A stretch of DNA of 64,000 bases, taken from positions 1-64,000 of the forward strand of contig CAWCZF010000003.1 of NCBI GenBank assembly GCA_963799975.1. Reading direction: 5' to 3'. This stretch comes from Actinoallomurus sp963799975. Its GTDB lineage: Bacteria > Actinomycetota > Actinomycetes > Streptosporangiales > Streptosporangiaceae. The notes under the pieces were generated by a model. It did no database searches. It saw only the letters and a program-made list of their open reading frames with translations, and was not told the DNA's origin. Below, in pieces: positions 41,962 to 49,938 of the stretch; position 1 is the first letter of the stretch, and every line of letters begins with the position of its first letter. The position numbers and the translations under genes were made by a program.

Positions 41962-42738
41962 TCAGGTGGCCTGGACGACCACGGTCTTGCACACCTTGTC
42001 GGCGAAAGTCTGCTTCTTCTCGTCCCACAGCGGCCAGAGGAAGCCGATGTAGCACACGAGTCCGTCGAGGATGTGCGCGAGCTTGCGTACGAACGCCATG
42101 CCGAAGCCGATCGGCTGGCCGGTCTCCTCGCTGATCAGCTTGATGTTCATCGTGCGCTTGCCGATGGACTGCCCCGTGGTGCCCTCCTGATAGCAGATCC
42201 ACAGGCCGCCCGCGACGGAGACGACGAACGCGACGAACTCCAGGAGGACCGCGATGCCCGTGCTGCCCTGGAGCGCGGCGGCGGCGAGGATGTAGATCAG
42301 GATGACCGGACCGGCGAAGATGATGTAGTCGACGATGTAGCCGAGAGCGCGCGAGCCCCAGCTCGCGTACTGGCCCTGGCCGTATCCGGCGCCGTAGCCC
42401 TGCTGGCCATAACCCGGCTGGCCGTACGCAGCGGGCTGCTGGCCGTAGCCCGGCTGCTGGCCGTAGTCCTGGCCGTAGCCGGGCTGCTGCTGCTGGCCGT
42501 ATCCCGGCTGCTGCTGGCCGTAGTCCTGGCCGTAGCCGGGCTGCTGCTGCTGGCCGTATCCCGGCTGCTGCTGCTGGCCGTAGCCGGGCTGCTGCTGACC
42601 CTGGCCGTAGCCAGGTTGCTGCTGGCCATAACCGGGCTGCTGCTGGCCGTACCCCGGCTGCTGCTGCCCGTAGCCGGGCTGCTGGCCATAGCCCGGCTGC
42701 TGCTGACCCTGGCCGTACGGGTCGTAGGGGGTGCTCAC
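41962..42738 (-). CDS. RDD-family membrane protein with long Gln/Pro/Gly/Tyr repeat
   Basis: A 258-residue protein. The first 125 or so residues are a repeat built from QQPGYGQ and QQQPGYG units, coded at about 42390-42720. The C-terminal part is an RDD domain with three or four membrane segments (GYIVDYIIFAGPVILIYIL, GGLWICYQEGTTGQSIGKRTMNIKLI, FVRKLAHILDGLVCYIGFLWPLWD). RDD proteins are transport- or envelope-associated with poorly defined function. The GTG at 42738 has AAAGGAG eight bases upstream. The repeat is the disordered-type domain often seen in actinobacterial membrane proteins. Confidence 0.9.
   Translation of the reverse strand: MSTPYDPYGQGQQQPGYGQQPGYGQQQPGYGQQQPGYGQQQPGYGQGQQQPGYGQQQQPGYGQQQQPGYGQDYGQQQPGYGQQQQPGYGQDYGQQPGYGQQPAAYGQPGYGQQGYGAGYGQGQYASWGSRALGYIVDYIIFAGPVILIYILAAAALQGSTGIAVLLEFVAFVVSVAGGLWICYQEGTTGQSIGKRTMNIKLISEETGQPIGFGMAFVRKLAHILDGLVCYIGFLWPLWDEKKQTFADKVCKTVVVQAT
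42380..42725. repeat. coding tandem repeat (QQPGYGQ units)
   Basis: Tandem, slightly varied units of 18-24 bases reading CTGCTGGCCGTAGCC-like on the + strand, with a longer duplicated block visible around 42460-42560. It is entirely within the RDD gene and stays in frame, so it encodes a repetitive N-terminal domain and is not a CRISPR array. Confidence 0.85.
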
Positions 42739-42812
42739 GCTCTTTCTCCTTTGTCGAAATAACGCCCGTCCGCCAAGCTGGGCTCCGCGGGTCTCCGGAT
42801 GGGATATGGAAT

Positions 42813-43256
42813 TCAGAACCGCAGGAACCCGAACCGGGCCAGCTGCCAGACCCATGACAGCCCGACGACCACGCCGAGAATCCAGACGCGAGTGCGCGGA
42901 TTGATCGCCCACCACCTGCGCCCCGATCCCAGCGGTGCCGTCGCGAGACCGATCGCCCCTGCAAGGACGACCGGGTTCGCGGCGAGAGCCCTGGCCGGAT
43001 GAGCCGCCCCCAACTCCATGAACACGGTGGTGCCGCCACAGAAGGGACAGGGAACTCCGGTAAGCGCCCGAACCGGGCATAGTATGCCGGGATCATGGAC
43101 GCGATGTACAAGTGACGCCAATACCGCCGCAACGGACATACCACCGAGGCGGAGGGCGACACCGAGCGGGCCATGAGCCGACGCGGCGAGCACCCGTTCG
43201 AGTGCGACGGCCGGCCGTCCCCGGGCGCGTGACGCGACCCCGTGCCCCCGTGCCAC
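42813..43256 (-). CDS. DUF2752 membrane protein
   Basis: About 147 residues. The DUF2752 core has DPGILCPVRALTGVPCPFCGGTTVFMEL, with the conserved Cys-Pro and CPFCGGT patterns, followed by two or three membrane helices (ANPVVLAGAIGLATAPLG, VWILGVVVGLSWVWQLARF). Function unknown. The start is uncertain: GTG 43256 is used here, but a TTG at 43262 and a GTG nearer the core are also possible; the frame is open to 43412. It lies directly upstream of the RDD gene and is probably cotranscribed with it. Confidence 0.75.
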   Translation of the reverse strand: MARGHGVASRARGRPAVALERVLAASAHGPLGVALRLGGMSVAAVLASLVHRVHDPGILCPVRALTGVPCPFCGGTTVFMELGAAHPARALAANPVVLAGAIGLATAPLGSGRRWWAINPRTRVWILGVVVGLSWVWQLARFGFLRF

Positions 43257-43385
43257 GTCCAAAACCCCGCCCCCCTGGTGATAACGCCTGTGGACCCGTA
43301 TATCGCAATACGCAGGGTACGGGTCAAGGAAATAACCGGTCAGACTGGACAATGTAACCGGCTGGAGACCTTGCGGAGACAACCA

Positions 43386-43409
43386 GCCGCCCGCTAAAGA
43401 GCGGGCGGC
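43386..43409 (-). terminator. hairpin after the PP2C gene
   Basis: GCCGCCCGCT at 43386-43395 and AGCGGGCGGC at 43400-43409, loop AAAG: ten perfect pairs, 14 bases beyond the PP2C stop on the minus strand. No T-tract. Confidence 0.65.
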
Positions 43410-43422
43410 CATCGTTGCCGAC

Positions 43423-44172
43423 TCAGTCCTGCGCGGCGCCGACGACGACCGGAGTGGCCGCCTCCGTTCCCTCCGCGACGACGTCCACCACGATCACCGT
43501 GATGTTGTCCGGACCGCCTCCCTGGTTGGCCGCCGCGATCAACGCGCGCACGGCGCCGTTCGCGTCCGGCTCGGTGGTCAGCACCTGGTGCAGCGCCTCG
43601 GCGTCCACCGGGCCGCTCAGCCCGTCGGAGCAGAGCAGATAACGGTCACCGGGCAGCGCCTCGCGCAGCGACAGGTCGGGTTTGCGCTCCGGCCTGCCGT
43701 CGAGCACGCGTACGAGCCGGTTGGCCAGGTGGGGCGCCGCTCCGTCCTCGCCGGTGAGCATCTTCTCCAGCGTGTGATCCTCGGTTATCTGGTAAAGGAT
43801 CGACTCGCGCAGCATGTAGGCGCGTGAGTCGCCGATGTGGGCGAGCGCCGTATGGGTGCCCGACCACAGCATCGCGGTACACGTGGTGCCCATGGACTGT
43901 AGTGCGGGTTCGTCCTCGACTTTGCGGGCGATCGCCTGGTTGGCCGCCAGTACGGCGCGCTCCACGACTTCGACCAACTTGGCCTGGGGGACCTCGTGGT
44001 CGACGGCGGAGAGGGCCTGGATGGCAAGGGAGCTGGCGATCTCGCCGCCAACATGACCGCCCATGCCGTCGGCGACCGCGAGCAGCCATGGGCCCGCATA
44101 CGCCGAGTCCTCGTTGTTCTCGCGGGCACGGCCGACATCCGATCCCGCGGCGTAGCGAATGGCAACTCTCAT
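43423..44172 (-). CDS. PP2C-family serine/threonine protein phosphatase
   Basis: A 249-residue Mg/Mn-dependent phosphatase without a membrane segment. Metal-site motifs are GRARENNEDSAY, LLAVADGMGGHVGGE, GTTCTAML, LAHIGDSRAY, LLCSDGLSGPV and GGPDNITVI, matching motifs 1-11 of bacterial PP2C (PstP-like). ATG 44172 has GGAAGA upstream. In actinobacteria such enzymes reverse Hanks-type kinase phosphorylation; no kinase gene is adjacent here. Confidence 0.94.
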   Translation of the reverse strand: MRVAIRYAAGSDVGRARENNEDSAYAGPWLLAVADGMGGHVGGEIASSLAIQALSAVDHEVPQAKLVEVVERAVLAANQAIARKVEDEPALQSMGTTCTAMLWSGTHTALAHIGDSRAYMLRESILYQITEDHTLEKMLTGEDGAAPHLANRLVRVLDGRPERKPDLSLREALPGDRYLLCSDGLSGPVDAEALHQVLTTEPDANGAVRALIAAANQGGGPDNITVIVVDVVAEGTEAATPVVVGAAQD

Positions 44173-44288
44173 ATGTCTTCCGATGTCGTCCTCGGCGGTG
44201 CGGTTCACTCAGCCGACTGCTGAGCTTCATCAACATATTCGACCGGCGCGACTTACGCCTCATGGATCACAGGGTGGATTTCTGTGAG

Positions 44289-44915
44289 TCACCGCTCGGC
44301 GAGTCCGTGACGCACCGCGTACAGCGCCGCCTGGGTTCGATCTTGCAGGCCGAGCTTCAGCAAGATGTTCGAGACATGCGTCTTGACCGTCTTTTCCGAC
44401 ACGACGAGCGCGCGGGCGATCTCCCGGTTCGACCGGCCGCTGGCGATCTGCACCAGAACCTCGCGCTCACGTTCGGTGAGAGCCGGCGCGCCCTTGTCGC
44501 CCTGGTCGCCGTCGAGCATCGCGTCCGCCGCGTCCGCCGCGAACAGCACGTGCCCGTCGTGCACGGCCCTGATCGCCTGTACGAGGGCGTGCGGGTCGAC
44601 GTCCTTGTAGAGAAAGCCGGACGCGCCCGCGCGTACGACGGGCAGCACGCGTCCGCGCTCGGCCGCGCTCGTGAGCACGAGCACGCGCGCCGGGACGCCA
44701 CGTGCGCGAAGCTCGCGCAGCGCGGTCAGCCCGTCGACGTCCGGCATCTTCAGGTCGAGCAGGATGACGTCCGGCTGGAGCGACTCGGCGCGGGAGACCG
44801 CCTCCGCGCCGTCGGACGCCTCCCCGACGACCTCGATGTCCTCCTGCACGCCGAGGAACGTCCGCAGCCCCTGGCGTACGACCGGGTGATCGTCGGCGAT
44901 CAGCACGCGGATCAC
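44289..44915 (-). CDS. NarL/FixJ-type response regulator
   Basis: A 208-residue regulator: receiver Asp54 (DVILLDLKMPDVDG), Lys in FLYKDVDPHA and LuxR-type HTH (LTEREREVLVQIASGRSNRE, then KTVKTHVSNILLKL). It overlaps its kinase gene by four bases (GTGA). The GTG at 44915 gives the canonical MIRVLIADDHP start. Confidence 0.93.
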   Translation of the reverse strand: MIRVLIADDHPVVRQGLRTFLGVQEDIEVVGEASDGAEAVSRAESLQPDVILLDLKMPDVDGLTALRELRARGVPARVLVLTSAAERGRVLPVVRAGASGFLYKDVDPHALVQAIRAVHDGHVLFAADAADAMLDGDQGDKGAPALTEREREVLVQIASGRSNREIARALVVSEKTVKTHVSNILLKLGLQDRTQAALYAVRHGLAER

Positions 44916-46018
44916 GCGGGCACCTCCAGGCGTACGACGGTGCCGGCCTCGGTCGACTCGATGTCCAGCACGCCGCCCACGGAGGCCGCGCGCTCGCGCA
45001 TGGACGCCAGGCCAAGGCCGTCGCGCGTGTCCGCGGCGGTGTCGAAGCCGGTGCCGTCGTCGCGGATCTCCAGGACGTTCGCCGCCAGCCGTACGGTCAC
45101 CTCGCACGGCCGTCCGTGCCGCAGCGCGTTGTAGAGCGCCTCCTGTGCGATGCGGAACACCACGGCCTCCGTCTCGGGCGGCAGCGCGGTCTCCTCGCCC
45201 TCGAACCGCACGGACGTACGGCGGCCGCGGCCCGCGCCCCAGACGCGGTCCAGGACACGTACGTGCTTGCGCAGCGACTCGGCCAGCCCGTCGCCCTCGA
45301 GTTCGGCGGGGCGCAACTCGAAGATCACCTCGCGCAGCTCCGCGAGAGCCTCCTTGGCGAGCGTCTGCACCTGCTCCAACTCGGGCGCGGGATCCTTGGC
45401 GGCCAGCGCCGCCGCGGCCGTCAGCCGGAGGGAGAACAACTTCTGCGCGACCGCGTCGTGCAGCTCGCGCGCCAGCCGCGTGCGTTCTTCGATCACGGTC
45501 AGCTCGCGGTTGCGCTCGTAGAGCCGCGCGTTGGTCAGCGCGATGGCGGCGTGCGCGGCGAACAGGATGAGGCGTTCTTCGTCGTCGGCGGTGAAGCCGC
45601 CGGGCCGCTTCTTGTTGGCCAGGAAGATGATGCCGAGGGTCTCGTCTCCGTCGCGGATCGGCACGCCGAGGAAGTCGCGCAGCGTCGGGTGCGCCGAGGG
45701 CCACCCCTCGAACGCGGGCGCCCGGCGCACGTCGTCCAAACGCTGGACCTTGTCCTCGCGCAGCATCACGGCGAGCAGCCCGTGCTGGCGCGGCAGCGGC
45801 CCGATCGCCGCCCACTCCTCATCGGAGACGCCCTCGACGACGAACTCCGCGAACGAGCCGTGGTGGTCGGGCACCCCGAGCGCGGCGTAGCGCGCGTCGA
45901 GCAGCTGCGCGGCGGCCCGCACGATCACCTGGAACACCTCATGTACGGACAGGTGCCGGGTGACCGCGAGCACGGCCGCGCTGACCGCGTGCAGCGCTGC
46001 GTCCCGATCGGTGTCCAC
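44912..46018 (-). CDS. cytoplasmic GAF-domain sensor histidine kinase
   Basis: A 368-residue soluble kinase. Residues about 15-160 form a GAF domain (SVHEVFQVIVRAAAQLLDAR, FLGVPIRDGDETLGIIFLAN), followed by a coiled coil, the H-box RLARELHDAVAQKLFS and a HATPase (VFRIAQEALYNALRHG, GLGLASMRERAASVGG). It resembles actinobacterial DevS/NarX-type kinases with a single GAF. GTG 46018 is chosen because TACGGT lies exactly six bases upstream on this strand, giving a leaderless message. No heme ligand can be confirmed. Confidence 0.92.
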   Translation of the reverse strand: MDTDRDAALHAVSAAVLAVTRHLSVHEVFQVIVRAAAQLLDARYAALGVPDHHGSFAEFVVEGVSDEEWAAIGPLPRQHGLLAVMLREDKVQRLDDVRRAPAFEGWPSAHPTLRDFLGVPIRDGDETLGIIFLANKKRPGGFTADDEERLILFAAHAAIALTNARLYERNRELTVIEERTRLARELHDAVAQKLFSLRLTAAAALAAKDPAPELEQVQTLAKEALAELREVIFELRPAELEGDGLAESLRKHVRVLDRVWGAGRGRRTSVRFEGEETALPPETEAVVFRIAQEALYNALRHGRPCEVTVRLAANVLEIRDDGTGFDTAADTRDGLGLASMRERAASVGGVLDIESTEAGTVVRLEVPA

Positions 46019-46024
46019 GGCTCG

Positions 46025-46030
46025 ACCGTA
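46025..46030 (-). promoter_or_regulatory. -10 element, leaderless start of the GAF kinase
   Basis: On the minus strand TACGGT is followed by six bases and the GTG at 46018; no ribosome-binding site is present. Confidence 0.45.
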
Positions 46031-46152
46031 CCGCCGAGCGGGCGCCCGCCGGATCGGCACTCGGTCCCAGGCCGCATGGGCATCTGGTCCTAGGGCGGTC
46101 GGCCTAGGGCCGACCGGCCCGCCGGCCGATGCCCGCCTGCCACCCCAGGCCC

Positions 46153-46158
46153 TAGCGT
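46153..46158 (+). promoter_or_regulatory. -10 element, leaderless start of the SDR gene
   Basis: TAGCGT is seven bases before the ATG at 46166, the same hexamer and spacing as before the ABC operon at 22348. Confidence 0.5.
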
Positions 46159-46165
46159 CATGGAC

Positions 46166-46828
46166 ATGAAGGCACTGATCACCGGAGCGTCGCGCGGGCT
46201 GGGCCTGGCACTGGCCGGCGCGCTCGCCTCCGAAGGCTGGGAAATCATCCTCGACGCACGCGACGGGGAGGCGCTCACGAAGGCCGCCGCCGGGCTCCCG
46301 AACGCGACGGTCGTCGCCGGCGACGTCGCCGACCCCGCGCACCGCGCCGCGCTGGTCGCCGCCGCGGACGGGCTCGACCTGCTCGTCAACAACGCGAGCA
46401 CGCTCGGCGCGACGCCGCTGCCGTCGCTGTCCGCGTACCCGCTCGACGTGCTGGAGCACGCGTTCGCGGTCAACACGATCGGGCCGCTCGCGCTCATCCA
46501 GGGCGTCCTCCCGGCCCTGCGGGAGCGCCGCGGCGCGATCGTCAACATCAGCTCCGACGCGGCCACCGAGCCGTACGAGGGCTGGGGCGGGTACGGGGCG
46601 ACCAAGGCCGCGCTCGACCAGCTCTCGAACGTGCTCGCCGCCGAGGAGCCCGCCGTCTCGGTCTGGTGGGTGGACCCGGGCGAGATGCGCACCGCCATGC
46701 TCGCCGCCGCCGGTGAGGACGCCGAGGCCGCGCCGCGGCCCGAGGACGCCGCCGTACCGGCACTGCTGCGGCTGCTCGCCGAGCGGCCGCCGAGCGGGCG
46801 CCACACCACCTCCGGCCTGGCGGTATGA
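46166..46828 (+). CDS. short-chain dehydrogenase/reductase
   Basis: A 220-residue classical SDR: cofactor motif ITGASRGLGLALA, VVAGDVADPAH, LLVNNAST, and the catalytic triad with Ser in IVNISSDAA and the YGATK motif (Tyr and Lys). The substrate is unknown. The ATG at 46166 fits the TAGCGT element; ATG 46160 is two codons earlier. The MFS transporter gene starts five bases after its stop, so the two are cotranscribed. Confidence 0.92.
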   Translation: MKALITGASRGLGLALAGALASEGWEIILDARDGEALTKAAAGLPNATVVAGDVADPAHRAALVAAADGLDLLVNNASTLGATPLPSLSAYPLDVLEHAFAVNTIGPLALIQGVLPALRERRGAIVNISSDAATEPYEGWGGYGATKAALDQLSNVLAAEEPAVSVWWVDPGEMRTAMLAAAGEDAEAAPRPEDAAVPALLRLLAERPPSGRHTTSGLAV

Positions 46829-46832
46829 CGGC

Positions 46833-48146
46833 ATGACGACCATCGACGCCGCGCCGCGTGCGCCGTCGCTGCTCGCCCGGCCGTACCGGATGGCCACGAT
46901 CGGCATCGTCTCGGTCGTCGCACTGATCGCGTTCGAGGCGATGGCGGTCGGCACGGCGATGCCGGTCGCGGCGCGCGACCTGCACGGCCTGCCGCTGTAC
47001 GCCTGGGCGTTCAGCGCGGTGTTCATCGCCGGGCTCGTGGCCAACGTGGTGTCCGGCGGCTGGGCGGACGCACGCGGGCCCGCGCGTCCGCTGCTCACCG
47101 GGCTCGCCGTGTTCGTCGCCGGACTGGTCATCGCGGGCACCGCGCCGACGATGGTGTGGTTCGTCGGCGGGAGGGCGATCCAGGGGTTCGGCTCGGGCCT
47201 TGCGACCGTGCCGCTGTACGTCATCGTGGCGCGGGTCTACCCGGAGGAGTCCCGGCCGAAGATCTTCGCCGCGATGGCGGGCGCGTGGGTGGTGCCCTCC
47301 CTCGTCGGCCCCTCGATCGGCGGCCTTGTCGCACAGCATCTCGGCTGGCGATGGGTGTTCCTCGGCATCGTGCCGCTGGTGGTCCCGGCGCTGCTCACCC
47401 TGGCTCCCACGCTGCGCGGGCTGGGCCGGCGCGAGGCCATGCCGCGCGGGCGGATGCTCGCGGCCCTCTCCCTGTCGGCCGGGGCCGCGACGCTGCTCTG
47501 GGGCCTGGACCACCGTTCTCTCGTCGCGGTCGCCGGGCTCGCGGGCCTGGGGTACGGCGTCCGGCGGCTCATGCCGCGCGGCCTGGCGCGGTTGCGGCGC
47601 GGGCTGCCGGCCACGATCGCGATGCGTGGCCTCCTGATGGGCGCGATGTCGGGCGCCGAGGCGTTCATCCCGCTGACGCTGACCACGAGGTACGGCTTCA
47701 GCCCGGCGACGGCCGGGATCGTGCTGACCGCGGGCGCCCTCGGCTGGTCGGCCGGCTCGTGGTGGCAGGGCCGGTTCCCCGCCGTCCCTCGCGTACGGTT
47801 CGTCGTCGCGGGCGCGATCCTGCACGCGGTCGGCGTCGGGGCGGTCGCGCTGTCCTTCCACCTCTCCGGCTGGCTGACGCTGCCCGCCTGGATCATCGCG
47901 GGCGTCGGCATCGGCCTGGCCTTCCCCGCCCTCAGCGTGCAGGTGCTGCGGCTCTCCTCCGGGTCCTCGCAGGGATCCGACTCCTCCGCTCTCCAGATCA
48001 GCGAAACCCTCGGCGCGTCACTCGCCGTCGGCATGGCCGGCGCGCTCGTGAACGCGGCCGGCCTGAACGCGGGCGCGCTCTGCGCGGCCGTCATCGCCCT
48101 CATCGCGGCCCTGGCCGCGTACCGAATCGAGGTTCCCCATGCGTGA
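46833..48146 (+). CDS. MFS transporter
   Basis: A 437-residue major facilitator superfamily protein with about 13-14 hydrophobic segments. The first helices contain ALIAFEAMAVGTAMPVAARDL, then the loop ADARGPARPLL and the motif GRAIQGFGSGLATVPLYVIV. This suggests a drug:proton antiporter of the DHA type. Cotranscribed with the SDR gene before it and overlapping the QueA-like gene after it by eight bases. The substrate is unknown. Confidence 0.9.
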   Translation: MTTIDAAPRAPSLLARPYRMATIGIVSVVALIAFEAMAVGTAMPVAARDLHGLPLYAWAFSAVFIAGLVANVVSGGWADARGPARPLLTGLAVFVAGLVIAGTAPTMVWFVGGRAIQGFGSGLATVPLYVIVARVYPEESRPKIFAAMAGAWVVPSLVGPSIGGLVAQHLGWRWVFLGIVPLVVPALLTLAPTLRGLGRREAMPRGRMLAALSLSAGAATLLWGLDHRSLVAVAGLAGLGYGVRRLMPRGLARLRRGLPATIAMRGLLMGAMSGAEAFIPLTLTTRYGFSPATAGIVLTAGALGWSAGSWWQGRFPAVPRVRFVVAGAILHAVGVGAVALSFHLSGWLTLPAWIIAGVGIGLAFPALSVQVLRLSSGSSQGSDSSALQISETLGASLAVGMAGALVNAAGLNAGALCAAVIALIAALAAYRIEVPHA

Positions 48147-49137
48147 CTTCACCCTTCCCCCGGCACTGGAGGCACACGAGCCGCCGGCGCGACGCGACGG
48201 CGTACGGCTGCTCGCGGGCACACCCGACGGCATCGCCCACCGGCCGTTCACCGAGCTGCCCGAACTCCTGCGCCCCGGCGACCTGCTCGTGGTCAACACC
48301 TCGCCGACGCTGCCCGCCGCCGTACGGCTGGACCGGATCGCCGTGCACTTCTCCGGCCCGCTGCCGGGATCGGATGGCACCTGGCTGGTCGAGCTGCGGC
48401 TGCGTACGGGCGAGGCGACGACGCCGTTCGACGGCGGGCGGTGCGGCGAGTGGTTCCCGCTGCCCGGCGGCGCGACGCTGACCCTGCTCCGGCGGCACAC
48501 GCCGCGGCTGTGGCGGGCACGGATCGACACCGACGTGGTGACCTACCTGCGGCGGTACGGGGTGCCGATCCGGTACGGCTACGTCGGGCGCGACTGGCCG
48601 CTGTCGGCGTACCAGACGGTGTTCGGGAGTGCCGGCCTGGATGGCGGCAGCGCGGAGATGCCCAGCGCCGGCCGTCCGTTCACGACGGAGCTGGTGACGC
48701 GGCTCGTGGCGCACGGGGTGCAGATCGCACCGATCACCCTGCACACGGGCGTCGCGTCGCCGGAGAAGGACGAGCCGCCGTACCCGGAGCGCTACGACGT
48801 GCCGCCGGCGACGGCCGCCCTGGTGAACCACGTGCGCTGGGAGGGCGGCCGGGTGATCGCGGTCGGCACCACCGTCGTACGCGCGCTGGAGACCGCGGTG
48901 TCCGAGGACGGCCTCGCGCGAGCCGCACACGGCTGGACTTCGCACGTCGTGACGCCCGAAGCAGGCGTACGCGCGGTGGACGGCCTGCTGACGGGCCTGC
49001 ACGAGCCACGCTCGTCCCACCTGCGAATGCTGACCGCGGTGGCCGGCGACGAGCTGCTGGAACGGGTGTACGAGGAGGCGCTGGAACGGGAGTACCGCTG
49101 GCATGAGTTCGGCGACGTGAACCTCCTCATCCGCTGA
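48139..49137 (+). CDS. QueA-like S-adenosylmethionine:tRNA ribosyltransferase-isomerase homologue
   Basis: A 332-residue protein of the QueA fold, close to the usual 340-360. Recognisable blocks are RPGDLLVVNTSPTLPAAV, YGVPIRYGYVGRDWPLSAYQTVF, VQIAPITLHTGVASPE, RVIAVGTTVVRALETA and a shortened lid region. Genuine QueA acts in queuosine synthesis with Tgt; no tgt or other queuosine gene is in this window, and actinobacterial homologues like this often stand alone. It overlaps the MFS gene by eight bases. The function is therefore uncertain despite the clear family. Confidence 0.85.
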   Translation: MRDFTLPPALEAHEPPARRDGVRLLAGTPDGIAHRPFTELPELLRPGDLLVVNTSPTLPAAVRLDRIAVHFSGPLPGSDGTWLVELRLRTGEATTPFDGGRCGEWFPLPGGATLTLLRRHTPRLWRARIDTDVVTYLRRYGVPIRYGYVGRDWPLSAYQTVFGSAGLDGGSAEMPSAGRPFTTELVTRLVAHGVQIAPITLHTGVASPEKDEPPYPERYDVPPATAALVNHVRWEGGRVIAVGTTVVRALETAVSEDGLARAAHGWTSHVVTPEAGVRAVDGLLTGLHEPRSSHLRMLTAVAGDELLERVYEEALEREYRWHEFGDVNLLIR

Positions 49138-49149
49138 CGCATACCTTGG

Positions 49150-49155
49150 TAAGCT
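49150..49155 (+). promoter_or_regulatory. -10 element, leaderless start of the antitoxin-like gene
   Basis: TAAGCT is six bases before the ATG at 49162 and there is no ribosome-binding site. Confidence 0.4.
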
Positions 49156-49161
49156 CAGAGT

Positions 49162-49413
49162 ATGAGCGTCAAGGAACGCATCACCATCACCGTGGACGCC
49201 GAGATCGCCGCCCAGATCAAGGAGCTCGCCGGGCAGCACTCCACGTCGTCGGTGGTCGAGCGCGCACTGCGGGAGATGCTGACCCGGCAGCGCAACGCAC
49301 GCACCCGGCTCGAGGCGATGCTGGCCGCGCACGAACAGCGCGATCCGGCCGCGTTCGCCCGCTCGCGTGCGCACGTACGCCGCCGGCTCGGCCTGCCCGA
49401 GGAGGAGCGGTGA
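49162..49413 (+). CDS. VapB/CopG-like antitoxin, 83 aa
   Basis: A small protein with an N-terminal ribbon-helix-helix-like start (ERITITVDAEIAAQIKELAG, then STSSVVERALREML) and a charged helical tail, as in type II antitoxins. The next gene overlaps it by four bases (GTGA) and encodes a PIN-like protein, the usual toxin order. It probably binds its own promoter and neutralises the partner. Confidence 0.75.
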   Translation: MSVKERITITVDAEIAAQIKELAGQHSTSSVVERALREMLTRQRNARTRLEAMLAAHEQRDPAAFARSRAHVRRRLGLPEEER

Positions 49414-49811
49414 TCGGCGGCTACGTCCTCGACCCGTCGGCCATCGGCGACTTCGGCCGCGACGCGCTGCACGTGCTCCAAGCGGTGCACGAGCTCGACA
49501 TTGCGGCCCAAGCGATCGTCATCCCGATGACCGCGATGACCGAGGCCCTCACGCGGCTGGAGACGCCTGAGCAGGTGGACCGTGCGCTGTGTCTGCTCGA
49601 CTTCGGCGTGGTCGTCCCCGACGACCTCACCCGTGACAACGCCGAGTCCGTCGCCACCGTCCACCTGACGGCGAAGGGCGAGACGAGCCTGGGGATGGCG
49701 CACACCGCGGTGGCCGCGCGCGAGCGCGGGGCGACGGTGGTCTCCTGTTCACCATCCGGGTGGGCGGCCGCCCACCCGGAGGTCGAGGTGACCGGTCTGG
49801 ACACGGCCTGA
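49410..49811 (+). CDS. PIN-like (VapC-type) protein with incomplete acidic site
   Basis: A 133-residue protein in toxin position. The first PIN Asp is in GYVLDPSAIGDF (LDTSA is typical) and a Glu is in MTAMTEALTRLE. The third acidic position, normally SLADAL-type, reads SLGMAHTAVAARERGATVVS, so a key Asp appears to be lost, while the flanking pattern is preserved. It is probably a VapC-like RNase relative with weak or no activity, or a diverged domain. The overlap with the antitoxin gene implies coupling. Confidence 0.65.
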   Translation: MIGGYVLDPSAIGDFGRDALHVLQAVHELDIAAQAIVIPMTAMTEALTRLETPEQVDRALCLLDFGVVVPDDLTRDNAESVATVHLTAKGETSLGMAHTAVAARERGATVVSCSPSGWAAAHPEVEVTGLDTA

Positions 49812-49938
49812 GACCAGCGAAGACACGCCGAACTCGGCCGCCGGATGGCCACGACGTCGCCTGCGGGCGAACACCGGTTGTCCGCATGGTGGACCGGTGC
49901 GCAGTCCACCGCCGACGGCAAGTAGCTTAGTGAACAGC

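Noticed and set aside
42380..42725. Regular short repeats considered as a CRISPR array
   Set aside because: Unit length is about 18-24 bases without unique spacers, and the repeats translate in frame as QQPGYGQ-type units of the RDD gene.
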